Notes: generated from the letters alone by a model not told the origin. A stretch of DNA of 64,000 bases from Mycobacterium sp. Root265 (GCF_001428895.1 NZ_LMJA01000030.1:186001-250000), one strand, 5' to 3'. Shown: positions 9,764 to 18,932, numbered from the stretch's first letter. Translations and numbers: made by a program.

Positions 9764-9828
9764 TCGCGAGCGTGCGGAAAGTACTGCCCGCGAGCGGCGT
9801 GTCCGGCGTCAGACACGCACGCTCGCGG
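9764..9828. repeat. inverted-repeat element, copy B (REP-like hairpin)
   Basis: The core hairpin at 9788-9828 has arms CCGCGAGCGGCGTGTC and GACACGCACGCTCGCGG. Its reverse complement matches copy A (3708-3770) through both arms, with only the loop and spacer differing. The accessory arm TCGCGAGCGTGCGG lies at 9764-9777. It sits inside the iol operon between mmsA and the last gene, so it could attenuate or process the transcript. Confidence 0.75.
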
Positions 9829-9842
9829 GAGATGGGGTCAGG

Positions 9843-11241
9843 TCAGGCGTTCTCGGGGAAGCCGAGGTTGATGCCGCCGTGGCTGGGGTCCAGCCAACGC
9901 GTGGTCACGGCCTTGGTCCTGGTGAAGAAGTGCACACCCTCCATGCCGTGGGCATGGCTGTCGCCGAACAGGGAGGCTTTCCAGCCGCCGAAGCTGTAGT
10001 AGGCCATCGGGACCGGGATGGGAACGTTGATGCCGACCATGCCGACCTCGACTTCGTTCTGGAAGCGTCGGGCGGCGCCGCCGTCGTTGGTGAAGATGGC
10101 GGTGCCGGTGTTGATCAGTTCCAGCGCCTGGTCATAGGTTTCGACGCGCAGCACCGAGAGCACGGGCCCGAAGATCTCGTCGGTGTAGACGCTCATCTCG
10201 GGGGTGACGTTGTCGAGCAGGGTGGGGCCCAGCCAGAACCCTTCGGCGCCACCGTCGGCGCTCACATTGCGGCCGTCGACGACGACCTTGGCGCCGTCGG
10301 ATTCGCCGGCGTCGATGTAGGAGGCCACCTTGTCGCGGTGCGCCTTGGTGACCAGGGGCCCCATATCGGAGTCTTTGGTGCCGTCGCCGATCTTGAGCGG
10401 GGTGGTGCGTTCGGCGATTTTGGCCACCAGATCATCGGCAATCGGTCCGACCGCCACGGCGGCGGAGATGGCCATGCAGCGTTCGCCTGCGGAGCCGAAA
10501 CCGGCGTTGACCATGGCGTCTGCGGCCAGGTCGAGGTCGGCGTCGGGCAGGATGACGGCGTGGTTCTTGGCTCCGCCGAGGGCCTGCACGCGCTTGCCCT
10601 GCACGCGCTTGCCTGCGGCGGTGCCGGTGGCGTAGACGTACTGCGCGATCGGCGTGGACCCCACGAACGACACCGCTTTGATCTTCGGGTTGGTCAACAG
10701 CTCGTCGACCGAGGTCTTGTCACCCTGCAGGACGTTGAACACACCGTCGGGCAGGCCCGCTTCCTTCCACAGTGCCGCCATCCACAGCGACGCGGAGGGA
10801 TCCTTCTCGGAAGGCTTCAGCACCACCGTGTTACCCGCCGCGATGGCGACCGGGAAGAACCACATCGGCACCATGGCGGGGAAGTTGAACGGCGAAATCA
10901 CACCCACCGGCCCGAGCGGCTGCAGCATGGAGTGCACGTCGACCTTGGTGGAGGCGTTCTCGGTGAACCCGCCCTTGAGCAGATGCGGGATACCACAGGC
11001 AAATTCGACGACTTCCTGGCCGCGGGCGACCTCGCCCAGGGCATCGGAGACGACCTTGCCGTGCTCGCTGGTGATGATCTCGGCGAGCTCACCCTTGCGC
11101 TCGTTGAGCAGTTCGCGGAAGGCGAAGAGCACCTGGGACCTGGCCGGTGACCTGGCCGGTCGCCGGGTTCGTGACCGGCGCAGTCGCATCCGAGGAGCCA
11201 GTGAAGATCTTGTTGTCAGCCCAGTGGGAGATGGTGCTCAT
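9843..11241 (-). pseudogene. mmsA: methylmalonate/malonate-semialdehyde dehydrogenase MmsA (IolA), apparently frameshifted
   Basis: CoA-acylating aldehyde dehydrogenase for the last step of inositol breakdown (malonate semialdehyde to acetyl-CoA). The ATG at 11241 opens a normal N-terminus (MSTISHWADNKIFTGSS through NPATGQVTGQV). The rest of the enzyme lies in another frame, from VLFAFRELLNERK to the stop at 9843. The interval of 1399 nt is not a multiple of three. Compared with the family, about 32 residues between NPAT..QV and the LFAF helix are missing, which points to a deletion of roughly 95 bp. The junction lies near a short CCAGGT repeat at about 11133-11140. The catalytic part (SAGERCMA, PFNFPAMVP) is intact. 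A 15-bp tandem duplication adds five residues nearby. It could be real gene decay or an assembly error. Confidence 0.75.
10584..10613. repeat. 15-bp perfect tandem duplication inside mmsA
   Basis: CTGCACGCGCTTGCC occurs twice in direct succession. On the coding (minus) strand this gives GKRVQ-GKRVQ before ALGGAKNH. Family members carry a single KRVQ at this place. The change is in frame but lies close to the NAD-binding and active-site segment. Confidence 0.9.
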
Positions 11242-11247
11242 GTGCTT

Positions 11248-12123
11248 CTACTTTCCGTACTTCGCAACGTATTCGGTCATGGTCTTCAGTTGGTAGCGCG
11301 ACACCTCGTGCGCGGTCTCGTCCTCGGCGAACACCGATGAGACCATCACGGTGTCCTCGCGGTCGTAGAAGCCGATTTCGGCCAGGCCGCCGAAGAATTC
11401 GTCCCAGTTGACATCGCCATCGCCGATCTTGAGGTGCTGATGCACCCGCACCGGATTTCCCGGCGGGTTGGTGATGTAACGCAGGCCGTGGCTGCGGTGG
11501 TGGTCCATGGTGTCGGCGACGTGCACCAGCCGCAACGTGTCCCCGGCCGCTCGAATGATCTCGGCCATGTTCCCGCCCATGTGGAAGCTGTGGCAGGCGA
11601 CGTAGACCATGCCGATGTTGGGGGAGTTGACGCCGCGGATGATGCGCAGCGCCTCCATGCCGTCCTCGACGAAATCGTCGGGGTGTGGGTCGATCCGGAC
11701 GTCGATGCCCTCACGCTCGATGATGGGCAGCAGCTCCTCCATGGACCGGAAGAACGCCCGCTCGGATTCTTCGGCCTTCTCGGGACGGCCGGAGAACTCG
11801 GTGTTGATCACGTTGACGCCGAGGTCGACGGTGATCTGGAGGACGCGCTTCCAGTTACGCACCGCGGCCTCGCGGGCGTCCGGGTCGGGGCTGGCCCAGC
11901 GCAGCACCGGCAGCACCGAGGCGATGCCGACACCCGCATCGGCGCAGGCCTTGCGAAACTTGGCCACCAGGTCGTCATCGGCGCGCGGGTGGTTGAAGAA
12001 CGGGATGAAATCCCGGTGCGGGGTCAGCTGCAGGTACTCGTAGCCCAGCTCGGCCACCAGCTTCGGGAAGTCCAACAGCTCGTAGTCGTGGTGGAACGGT
12101 GTGGGATCCAGGGCGATTTTCAC
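11248..12123 (-). CDS. sugar phosphate isomerase/epimerase, IolH-like
   Basis: TIM-barrel protein of 291 residues in the position of iolH in other actinobacterial inositol operons. Barrel-strand ends with likely metal ligands include INTEFSG, VRIDPHPDDF, MVYVACHSFHMG and RLVHVADTMDHHRSHG. In the AP-endonuclease-2/IolI fold these sites bind Mn or Zn for isomerisation of keto-inositols. The start is a GTG directly followed by AAA ATC GCC, 1 bp after the stop of iolG. Co-transcription with iolG is therefore clear. Whether it is IolH or an IolI-type isomerase cannot be decided from sequence alone. Confidence 0.82.
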   Translation of the reverse strand: MKIALDPTPFHHDYELLDFPKLVAELGYEYLQLTPHRDFIPFFNHPRADDDLVAKFRKACADAGVGIASVLPVLRWASPDPDAREAAVRNWKRVLQITVDLGVNVINTEFSGRPEKAEESERAFFRSMEELLPIIEREGIDVRIDPHPDDFVEDGMEALRIIRGVNSPNIGMVYVACHSFHMGGNMAEIIRAAGDTLRLVHVADTMDHHRSHGLRYITNPPGNPVRVHQHLKIGDGDVNWDEFFGGLAEIGFYDREDTVMVSSVFAEDETAHEVSRYQLKTMTEYVAKYGK

Positions 12124-12124
12124 C

Positions 12125-13156
12125 TCACGCCCCCTTGATGGAGGCGCGGTCGACCATCTCGACCTCGACGGGCTGTCCGCTGGTGAGCGATTTCACGCCG
12201 GCCTCGCAGACCGCGGCGGCGGCGTAGCCGTCCCACGCGCTCGGACCATCTGTGTAGTTCCCCGTTGAGCTCCCCTGCTGGACCGCGTCGACCCAGCGCT
12301 GGAACTCGGTGTCGTAGGCCTGCCCGAAGCGCTCACGGAAACCGGGAGTGATCTGGCCGCCGCGGGTGCCGTCGCTGCGCGAGCGGACCAGGTTGACGTC
12401 CAGGCCGATCATGGCGCTGCCCTTCTCGGCCACGACCTCGGTGCGCACCTCGTAGGCGACCCCGGTCGTGACGAAGAGCTCGACGTCCACGTGCCGGCCC
12501 GACGCCGTGCGCAGGACGGCGATCTGCGGGTCGGCAAGACCTTCCGGCGCACCGGGATTGGCCGACGGCTTGATGATCTGGATCGAGACGATCTCTTCGT
12601 CGAACAGGAACCGCGTCACGTCGACCTCATGCACCAGCGAATCGCGGACCACCATCGCGCTGTCGAATCCGTTGGGGACGGCGGGATTGCGGTGTGCGCA
12701 GTGCAGGACCAGCGCGCGGCCCAGGTCACCCGAGTCCAGCAGCGCCTTCAACTGCGCGTACTCGTGGTCGAAGCGACGCATGAAGCCGACCTGGATGAGA
12801 CGCTTACCCAACTCGGCCTCGCGCTTGACGACCTCCAAAGAGGTGGCCACATCGGTGGTCAGCGGTTTCTCGCACAGCACGGGCTTGCCGTGTTCCAGGC
12901 AGGCCAGCAGCTGCTTCTCGTGCGTCGGGCCCGGGGTGGCCAGCACGACCGCGTCGACATCCGGGTCGGCGATGGCATCGAGCGGATCGGCGATGGCGCG
13001 GCATCCATCGATACCGGCCGCGATCTGCTCGGCCTTCTCGGTGATGAAGTCGTTGACGACCACAACCCGAGCCCCGGAGATCCGGTTGGTCAGGCGGGCG
13101 ACGTGATCGGCGCCCATGATGCCGACGCCAAGAACGGCCACACGCAATTCGGACAT
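12125..13156 (-). CDS. iolG: inositol 2-dehydrogenase IolG (Gfo/Idh/MocA family)
   Basis: NAD-dependent oxidation of myo-inositol to 2-keto-myo-inositol (scyllo-inosose), the first step of the pathway. The protein has 343 residues with Rossmann motif VAVLGVGIMGADHVARL, lysine motif GKPVLCEKPLTTD, and the inositol-dehydrogenase segments VGFMRRFDHEYAQLKALLDSGDLG and DSLVHEVDVTRFLF. The ATG at 13156 follows a TAGGAG box. The frame is open further upstream, but that reading lacks a ribosome-binding site. It sits between iolE and the iolH-like gene in the operon, which supports the assignment over the seven other dehydrogenases of this family in the island. Confidence 0.9.
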   Translation of the reverse strand: MSELRVAVLGVGIMGADHVARLTNRISGARVVVVNDFITEKAEQIAAGIDGCRAIADPLDAIADPDVDAVVLATPGPTHEKQLLACLEHGKPVLCEKPLTTDVATSLEVVKREAELGKRLIQVGFMRRFDHEYAQLKALLDSGDLGRALVLHCAHRNPAVPNGFDSAMVVRDSLVHEVDVTRFLFDEEIVSIQIIKPSANPGAPEGLADPQIAVLRTASGRHVDVELFVTTGVAYEVRTEVVAEKGSAMIGLDVNLVRSRSDGTRGGQITPGFRERFGQAYDTEFQRWVDAVQQGSSTGNYTDGPSAWDGYAAAAVCEAGVKSLTSGQPVEVEMVDRASIKGA

Positions 13157-13175
13157 GTCTTGAACTCCTACAGAT

Positions 13176-14081
13176 CTAGTTGAAACGAACGGATGGGACG
13201 CCACACGAACCGAGGTAGTTCTGGGTGCGCTTGGCGATGGGAAGCGGCGCGTCGACCTCGCACGGGTACATGTCCTGCTCCACGATGGCGAACACGTCGA
13301 TGCCGAGCTTCTCGATCTCGGCCAGCAGCGGCGGCATCTCCGGGATGCCCAGCGGCGGTTCGGTCATCGCGCCCAGCTTCACGGCCTCGCCGAAGGGCAG
13401 ATCTTCGGCCTCGACCTTGGCGCGCACCTCGGGGTTGACCTGTTTGAGGTGCAAGTAGCCGATGCGCTCCGGGGCGCGCCGGATGATCGCGATGTTGTCG
13501 CCTCCGCAGTAGCTGATGTGCCCGGTGTCCAGGCACAGATTGACGAACTCGCCGTCGGTGCCGTCGAGGAAGCGGTACACGTTCTCTTCGGTGTCGACAT
13601 GGCTGTCGGCGTGCGGGTGGTACTGCGCGCGCACGCCGTACTTCTCGAACATGGCCATGCCGAGTTCGTTCATGCCCTGGGTCTTCTTGCGCCACTGCTC
13701 GGGCGTGAGGTTGCGGTCCTCCAGGACCGCGCCGGTGACCGGGTCACGCCACATCTCGGGGATGACGACGACGTGCTTACCGCCGACCGCGGCCGTCAGC
13801 TTGGCGACGTCCTCGATCTGGGTCCAGACGGCATCCCACGAATCATCCTGGTGCAGGTGCTCGAACACCGTGCCGGCCGACAGCTTCAGGTTGCGCTTCG
13901 CGAGTTCGTCGGAGAGTTGCTTCGGGTCGGTGGGCAGGTAGCCGAACGGGCCCAGTTCGATCCACTCGTAACCGGATTCGGCGACCTCGTCCAGGAAGCG
14001 GGTGTACGGGGTCTGCTGTGGATCGTCGGGGAACCAGACGCCCCAGGAGTCGGGTGCGGAGCCCACGAGAATTGACGACAT
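13176..14081 (-). CDS. iolE: 2-keto-myo-inositol (inosose) dehydratase IolE
   Basis: Converts 2-keto-myo-inositol to 3D-trihydroxycyclohexane-dione, the step between IolG and IolD. It is 301 residues with the IolE N-terminal signature (VGSAPDSWGVWFPDD), then YEWIELGPFGYLPTD, HPHADSHVDTEENV, LCLDTGHISYCGGD, GYLHLKQVNPEV and VEQDMYP. These are metal-ligand positions of the barrel. An AAGGAAA box precedes the ATG at 14081. It lies 14 bp downstream of iolD. A second IolE-like gene is present at 35537-36409. Confidence 0.92.
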   Translation of the reverse strand: MSSILVGSAPDSWGVWFPDDPQQTPYTRFLDEVAESGYEWIELGPFGYLPTDPKQLSDELAKRNLKLSAGTVFEHLHQDDSWDAVWTQIEDVAKLTAAVGGKHVVVIPEMWRDPVTGAVLEDRNLTPEQWRKKTQGMNELGMAMFEKYGVRAQYHPHADSHVDTEENVYRFLDGTDGEFVNLCLDTGHISYCGGDNIAIIRRAPERIGYLHLKQVNPEVRAKVEAEDLPFGEAVKLGAMTEPPLGIPEMPPLLAEIEKLGIDVFAIVEQDMYPCEVDAPLPIAKRTQNYLGSCGVPSVRFN

Positions 14082-14095
14082 CGAACGTTTCCTTT

Positions 14096-16045
14096 TCAGC
14101 GGTCGGACGGATTGATGAGTGGACGCTGTACTTTTTTCCAGTCCGAATACCGTTGGTAGGCGGTCTGGGTGGACTCCAGCGTGGACACCTCGCTGACGGG
14201 AACGTCCCACCAGGAGAAGCTGTCCGGGGCGTAGATCCGGGGATCGGTCTCCACGTAGATGACCGTGGTCACGTCGGCGGATTTGGCGACCTTGACCGCG
14301 TCGGCGAACTCGGCGGCGGTGGCGACCTTGATGACGTCGGCGCCCAGGCTGGCGGCATTGGCGGCCAGATCGACCGGCAACTTGTCGCCGTCGAGCCGGC
14401 CGTCGGCGCTGCGGTAGCGGTAGTCGGTGCCGAACCGCTGCGAACCGAGGGACTCCGAAAGCCCACCGATGGAGGCGAATCCGTGGTTCTGTACCAGTAC
14501 CGGGATGACCTTGATGCCTTCCTGCACCGCCGTCGCGATCTCGGTGGCCATCATCAGGTACGAGCCGTCGCCGACCATGATGAACACATCACGGTCGGGC
14601 GCGCCCATCCGTACCCCGATACCGCCGGCGATCTCGTAGCCCATGCAGGAGAAGCCGTACTCGACGTGGTAGCCCTTGCGGTCGCGGGTGCGCCACAGCT
14701 TGTGCAGATCGCCGGGCATCGAGCCGGCCGCGCACACCACCACATCGCGCGGGTCGGACAGCGTGTTGACCAGGCCGATGACCTGGTTCTGGTTCAGCTG
14801 CACCCCGTCTTCGGTGGCATACACCGAGGACACGGTGTCCTCCCACTCGGTTGCGAGTTCGGTAACCCGGGAGCGGTATTCGTCGCTGACGGTGTAGCCG
14901 GACAGTGCGGGGCCCAGTGCCTCGATGGCCTCGCGCGCGTCGGAGACCACGCTGATGCCGCCCTGTTTGACCGAGTCCAGCGAGGCCACGTTGATGTTCA
15001 CGAACCGCACATCGGGGTTGTTGAACGCGGTGCGCGATGCGGAGGTGAAATCGCTGTAGCGGGTGCCGATCCCGATGATCACATCGGCCTCGGCGGCCAG
15101 CGCGTTGGCGGCGGTGGTGCCGGTCGAGCCGATGGCGCCGACACTCTGCGGATGGTCGTAGCGCAGCGAGCCCTTACCGGCCTGGCTTTCCGCGACCGGG
15201 ATACCGGTCTGCTCGCAGAACGCGGCCAGCGCCTCTTCGGCGAATGCGTAGTGCAGCCCGCCGCCGGCCACGATCAGCGGCTTGGTGGCGGAGGCGATGA
15301 CCTCGGCGGCCCTGGCGATCACCGAGCGCTCGGGCAGCGGCCGGGCGATGTGCCAGGTGCGTTCGGCGAACAGTGATTCCGGCCAGTCGTGCGCCTCGGC
15401 CTGGACATCTTGCGGGATGGACACCGTCGCCGCGCCGGTCTCCACCGAGTCGGTCAGTACCCGCATGGCGCCCAGCAGGGCGGCGGGCAGTTGCTCGGGC
15501 CGCCACACCCGGTCGAAATACCGGGACAGCGGCTTGAACGCGTCGTTGACGGTGACATCGCCGGAGGCCGGCAGCTCGAGTTCCTGCAGCACGGGGGAGC
15601 TGACCCGGGTGGCGAAGGTGTCGGCGGGCAGCAGCAGCACCGGCAACCGGTTGATGGTCGCCAGTGCGGCGCCGGTGAGCATGTTGGTCGAGCCGGGGCC
15701 GACGCTCGCGGTGACGGCCCAGGCCTGCAGACGGTCCTTCTGCCGGGCGTACGCGACGGCGCTGTGCACCATGGCCTGCTCGTTGCGGCCCAGCACGTAC
15801 TTCAGCCCGGGTTCGCGGCCTGCTTGCCGCGATTCGACCTCGTCCTGCAGCAGCGCCTGGCCCAGCCCGGCCACGTTGCCGTGGCCGAAGATGCCGAAGC
15901 AGCCTGCGAAGAACTTGGTGCGCTCGCCGTCGTGTTCGATGTACTGGTTGGCGAGGAACCGAATGGTGGCCTGCGCGACGGTGAGTCGCACGGAGGACTC
16001 GGTGGCGGCCAGCTTCTCGGTTGACTTCGGCGCGGTGGAAACCAC
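14096..16045 (-). CDS. iolD: 3D-(3,5/4)-trihydroxycyclohexane-1,2-dione acylhydrolase IolD
   Basis: Thiamine-diphosphate enzyme that opens the inositol-derived ring to 5-deoxyglucuronate. At 649 residues it fits IolD (about 640). The N-terminal TPP-binding domain includes FGIFGHGNVAGLGQALLQ and VGPGSTNMLTGAAL. The central domain has VAGGGLHYA. The C-terminal TPP motif GDGSYLMMATEI...N is followed by QNHGFASIGGLSESLG. The start is GTG at 16045, 3 bp after iolB ends. Both pyrophosphate and pyrimidine domains look complete. Confidence 0.94.
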   Translation of the reverse strand: MVSTAPKSTEKLAATESSVRLTVAQATIRFLANQYIEHDGERTKFFAGCFGIFGHGNVAGLGQALLQDEVESRQAGREPGLKYVLGRNEQAMVHSAVAYARQKDRLQAWAVTASVGPGSTNMLTGAALATINRLPVLLLPADTFATRVSSPVLQELELPASGDVTVNDAFKPLSRYFDRVWRPEQLPAALLGAMRVLTDSVETGAATVSIPQDVQAEAHDWPESLFAERTWHIARPLPERSVIARAAEVIASATKPLIVAGGGLHYAFAEEALAAFCEQTGIPVAESQAGKGSLRYDHPQSVGAIGSTGTTAANALAAEADVIIGIGTRYSDFTSASRTAFNNPDVRFVNINVASLDSVKQGGISVVSDAREAIEALGPALSGYTVSDEYRSRVTELATEWEDTVSSVYATEDGVQLNQNQVIGLVNTLSDPRDVVVCAAGSMPGDLHKLWRTRDRKGYHVEYGFSCMGYEIAGGIGVRMGAPDRDVFIMVGDGSYLMMATEIATAVQEGIKVIPVLVQNHGFASIGGLSESLGSQRFGTDYRYRSADGRLDGDKLPVDLAANAASLGADVIKVATAAEFADAVKVAKSADVTTVIYVETDPRIYAPDSFSWWDVPVSEVSTLESTQTAYQRYSDWKKVQRPLINPSDR

Positions 16046-16048
16046 GGG

Positions 16049-16918
16049 TCAGGCTCCTTGGGTCTTGCGCATCGGCAGGCGCGGATCGATTTCCTGGTGT
16101 TCCCAGCTGCTACGCAGCCAGGTGTGGTCGGGGTTGTCGCAGATCAGCCAGGCGCGATCCGGACCGGAACCCGCCATCACGTTGAGGTAGTACATGTGGT
16201 GTCCGGGTGCGGCGATCGACGGGCCGTGATAGCCGTGCGGCACCAGCACGACATCACCGGAGCGGACCTCTTCGAGCACCTCGATGGGGCGCTCCGGGGT
16301 GCCGAACACCCGGTGGTAGCCGAACCCTGTTGTCCCAGCCGGGCTGTCGTCGATCTCGAAGTAGTAGATCTCTTCCAGCTGGGTTTCGAACTCGGTGTTC
16401 TCATCGTGCTTGTGGGCGGGGTAACTCGACCAGTTGCCACCCGGTGTGATGACCTCGCAGGCGATCAGGGAGTCGGCCTCGAAGGCGGTGGCCGTGCCGA
16501 AGTTGTGCACCTGCCTGCTGCAGTTACCGGCGCCGCGTAACTCGACGGGCACGTCGGCGGCGGCGACCCGGCGGTTCGGGAACGTCCGGGTGGCACGGGC
16601 ACCGCAGATGGCGACCCGGCCGTGCCCGGACAGCACGTAGGCCTGGTTGATGCCGAGGTAGACCATATCGGCGGGTCCGTCGAAAACCGATGCGCGGGGC
16701 GCCAGTTCGAAGGTCTCACCATCACAGGTGATCCTGCCGCCGCCGGACAGCGGCAGGATCATCGCTTCGCTGTCACCGGTGCGCCTGCTGACCGATTCCA
16801 CATCATCGAGGTCGACGACGTGCAGGCTGGACTCGGCCCAGCCGGCCGATTCCGGGGTGACGTCGACGGTGTAGGGGGTGACCGCGGTGTTGGCCGGGAT
16901 GTACCACTTGCTCTTCAC
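16049..16918 (-). CDS. iolB: 5-deoxy-glucuronate isomerase IolB
   Basis: Isomerises 5-deoxyglucuronate to 2-deoxy-5-ketogluconate. The protein has 289 residues with two cupin halves. Metal-binding residues are visible in SSYPAHKHDENTEFETQLEEIYYFEID and in VLVPHGYHGPSIAAPGHHMYYLNVMAG. Its start is a GTG at 16918, only 2 bp after the upstream aldolase gene ends. Length, motifs and operon position all agree with IolB. Confidence 0.94.
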   Translation of the reverse strand: MKSKWYIPANTAVTPYTVDVTPESAGWAESSLHVVDLDDVESVSRRTGDSEAMILPLSGGGRITCDGETFELAPRASVFDGPADMVYLGINQAYVLSGHGRVAICGARATRTFPNRRVAAADVPVELRGAGNCSRQVHNFGTATAFEADSLIACEVITPGGNWSSYPAHKHDENTEFETQLEEIYYFEIDDSPAGTTGFGYHRVFGTPERPIEVLEEVRSGDVVLVPHGYHGPSIAAPGHHMYYLNVMAGSGPDRAWLICDNPDHTWLRSSWEHQEIDPRLPMRKTQGA

Positions 16919-16920
16919 GG

Positions 16921-17799
16921 TCAGCGCACCAACTTCACTGCGGTCGCCACGGCGCCGGCGACATCGTCATCGGGCGGGTAGAGCAGGGTGCGTCCGACGA
17001 TCAGGCCGCGAACCGCGTTCAGGGACAGGGCCTTCTCCCAGCTGGCGAACGCCTCATCGGGGTCGGTGGGGTCGCCGCCGAGCAGCAGCGTCGGCATCGT
17101 CGTGGATTCCATGACGCGGTCCATCTCGTCGACCACCGGCAACTTCATCCAGGTGTAGGCCGATGTCGAACCGAGCCCCTGACCGATGTGCACGGACTTG
17201 ATCACGGCGTCGGGGGAGAGGTCGTTCTTGACCTTGCCGTTCACCCGTGACGACATGAACGGCTCCAGCATGGCGATGAGACCGTTGGCCGCCAGGTCGT
17301 CGACGGCCTGCGCGCACGCCGTCAGGGTGGATACCGTGCCGGGATCATCGAGATCGATGCGGCACAGCATCTTTCCGCCGTTCATCTTGGCCGCCGCGGT
17401 CGAGGCCGCAGTCGCCCCGGTCATCCGGTCGTCCAGCTCGAATGAGGATCCGGCCAGTCCGCCGCGGTTGAAGGAGGAGAACACCACTTTGTCCTCCAGC
17501 GCCCCGAGCAGCAGCAGGTCGTCGAGGATGTCGGCGGTGGCCAGCACCCCGTCCACACCCGGGTCGGCGAGCGCGGCACGCAGCCGGTCCAGCAGATCGA
17601 TCCGGTTGTTCATTGCAGTGGGGCGAGACCCCACGGCGAGCGCACCGCGGGCCGGATGGTCGGCGGCGACGATCATCAGCTGGCCGTCGCCGCGCACGGT
17701 GGGCCGGGTGGTGCGGGCCTGCCAGGCCTTGGCCACGGCGGCGGGATCGGCGGCACGAACATCGGTCACGTCGGCGTAGGTTTTTGCGAGACTAGACAT
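16921..17799 (-). CDS. Cgl0159-family TIM-barrel protein, presumed deoxyketogluconate-phosphate aldolase
   Basis: A 292-residue TIM-barrel protein of the kind found between iolC and iolB in actinobacterial inositol operons. Visible segments are LMIVAADHPARGAL, GVDGVLATADILDDLLLLG, VVFSSFNRGGLAGSSFELDDRMTGAT, KMLCRIDLDDPGT, AMLEPFMSSRVNGKVKNDL, KLPVVDEMDRVM and TLLLGGDP. These resemble class I aldolases of the DeoC/LacD type. No separate iolJ is present, so it most likely cleaves 2-deoxy-5-ketogluconate-6-phosphate to dihydroxyacetone phosphate and malonate semialdehyde. That role is inferred from context. The start overlaps the end of iolC by 8 bp. Confidence 0.82.
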   Translation of the reverse strand: MSSLAKTYADVTDVRAADPAAVAKAWQARTTRPTVRGDGQLMIVAADHPARGALAVGSRPTAMNNRIDLLDRLRAALADPGVDGVLATADILDDLLLLGALEDKVVFSSFNRGGLAGSSFELDDRMTGATAASTAAAKMNGGKMLCRIDLDDPGTVSTLTACAQAVDDLAANGLIAMLEPFMSSRVNGKVKNDLSPDAVIKSVHIGQGLGSTSAYTWMKLPVVDEMDRVMESTTMPTLLLGGDPTDPDEAFASWEKALSLNAVRGLIVGRTLLYPPDDDVAGAVATAVKLVR

Positions 17800-18778
17800 T
17801 GACAGCCTCCACAGCGGTCTGTTCGGCGAGATCGGCCACCTCGGTGGCGGTCGGCATCGCGGTCGAGCATTCGAGGCGGGAAGCGACGATGGCTCCGGCG
17901 GCATTGGCGTAGCGCAGCGTCTTCTCCAGCGGCCAGCCGCGCAGCAGACCGTGGATGAGGCTGCCGCCGAAAGCATCTCCGGCACCGAGCCCGTTGATCA
18001 CGTCGACCTCGTTCGGCGGGACGGTCACGGAGTTGTGCTTGGTCTTGCCGAGCACGCCGCGCGGGCCTTGCTTGACGATGGCCAGTTCGACACCGAGGTC
18101 GAGCAGCGCATCGGCGGCCTTGTGCGGGCTGGTCTCGCCGACGGCGATCTCGCACTCCTCGCGGTTGCCGACGGCGACGGTGACGTGACCCAGCGCGCGC
18201 TGCACCTGCTCGGAGGCCGTGGCCGGCGTCTCCCAGAACATCGGGCGGTAGTCGAGGTCCAACACGGTGAGGGGTTTCCTTCCGCGTGCCTCCCAGGCGG
18301 CGAAATGAGCACTTCGGCTCGGCTCTTCGGAAAGGCCGGTGACCGTCGACCAGTACAGCCGGGCGTCGCGGACGGCGTCCAGGTCGATCTCGGCGGCCTC
18401 GATCTGGAGGTCGGGCGCCGATGGCTTGCGGTAGAAGTACAGCGGAAAGTCATCGGGCGGGAAGATCTCGCAGAAGGTGACCGGGGTCGGGTACTCGCCG
18501 TGAGCGTGCACGTACCGGTTGTCGACGCCGAGACGGGCGAGCTCGTTGCGGACGAACCGGCCGAACGGATCGTTGCCGGCGCCGGAGATCAAGGCGGTCC
18601 GGTTACCGAGTCGGGCGGCCGCCACCGCGACATTTGCCGCGCTGCCGCCGAGGAACTTGCCGAAGGATTCGACGTCCTCCAGGCCGACGCCGGTCTGCAG
18701 GGGATAGACGTCCACGCCGCTGCGCCCGATGGCGATGACGTCGAACGGGTCCGTGCTGGACGGCCTTTCAAAAGACAC
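17792..18778 (-). CDS. iolC: 5-dehydro-2-deoxygluconokinase IolC
   Basis: PfkB-family kinase that phosphorylates 2-deoxy-5-ketogluconate, first gene of the iol operon. Of 328 residues, the N-terminal PfkB motif GGSAANVAVAAARLGNR is at about 44-60. The C-terminal motif NGLGAGDAFGGSLIHGLL contains the catalytic Asp. The segment DVIAIGRSGVDVYPLQ is characteristic of IolC. The GTG at 18778 is preferred because GGGAG lies 6 nt upstream. The in-frame ATG at 18838 would begin within a few bases of the likely -35 element (TTGACA, 18847-18842) and is unlikely. Confidence 0.93.
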   Translation of the reverse strand: MSFERPSSTDPFDVIAIGRSGVDVYPLQTGVGLEDVESFGKFLGGSAANVAVAAARLGNRTALISGAGNDPFGRFVRNELARLGVDNRYVHAHGEYPTPVTFCEIFPPDDFPLYFYRKPSAPDLQIEAAEIDLDAVRDARLYWSTVTGLSEEPSRSAHFAAWEARGRKPLTVLDLDYRPMFWETPATASEQVQRALGHVTVAVGNREECEIAVGETSPHKAADALLDLGVELAIVKQGPRGVLGKTKHNSVTVPPNEVDVINGLGAGDAFGGSLIHGLLRGWPLEKTLRYANAAGAIVASRLECSTAMPTATEVADLAEQTAVEAVNV

Positions 18779-18850
18779 TGTGGCTCCCGAAGATGGTGGG
18801 CGGGCTCTTCTCTTAAGACTGTGCCTCGGGTCACTCACTCATGTCAATAG

Positions 18851-18864
18851 TTTGTCCTGACATT
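18851..18864 (+). promoter_or_regulatory. candidate IolR operator in the iolC / gntR divergent region
   Basis: TTTGTCCTGACATT lies between divergent iolC and its likely regulator. The inner TGTCCTGACA fits the consensus recalled for the Corynebacterium glutamicum IolR site (KGWCHTRACA) at all ten positions. On the minus strand it stands directly upstream of TTGACA (18847-18842), the probable iolC -35. Binding here could repress iolC and control the regulator's own gene. Confidence 0.7.
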
Positions 18865-18932
18865 CTAACTTTCGGTCATGATGCTATGGTTCGGCTAATC
18901 TGTCTGATCATCGGCCGCAGATCGGAGTGGAC

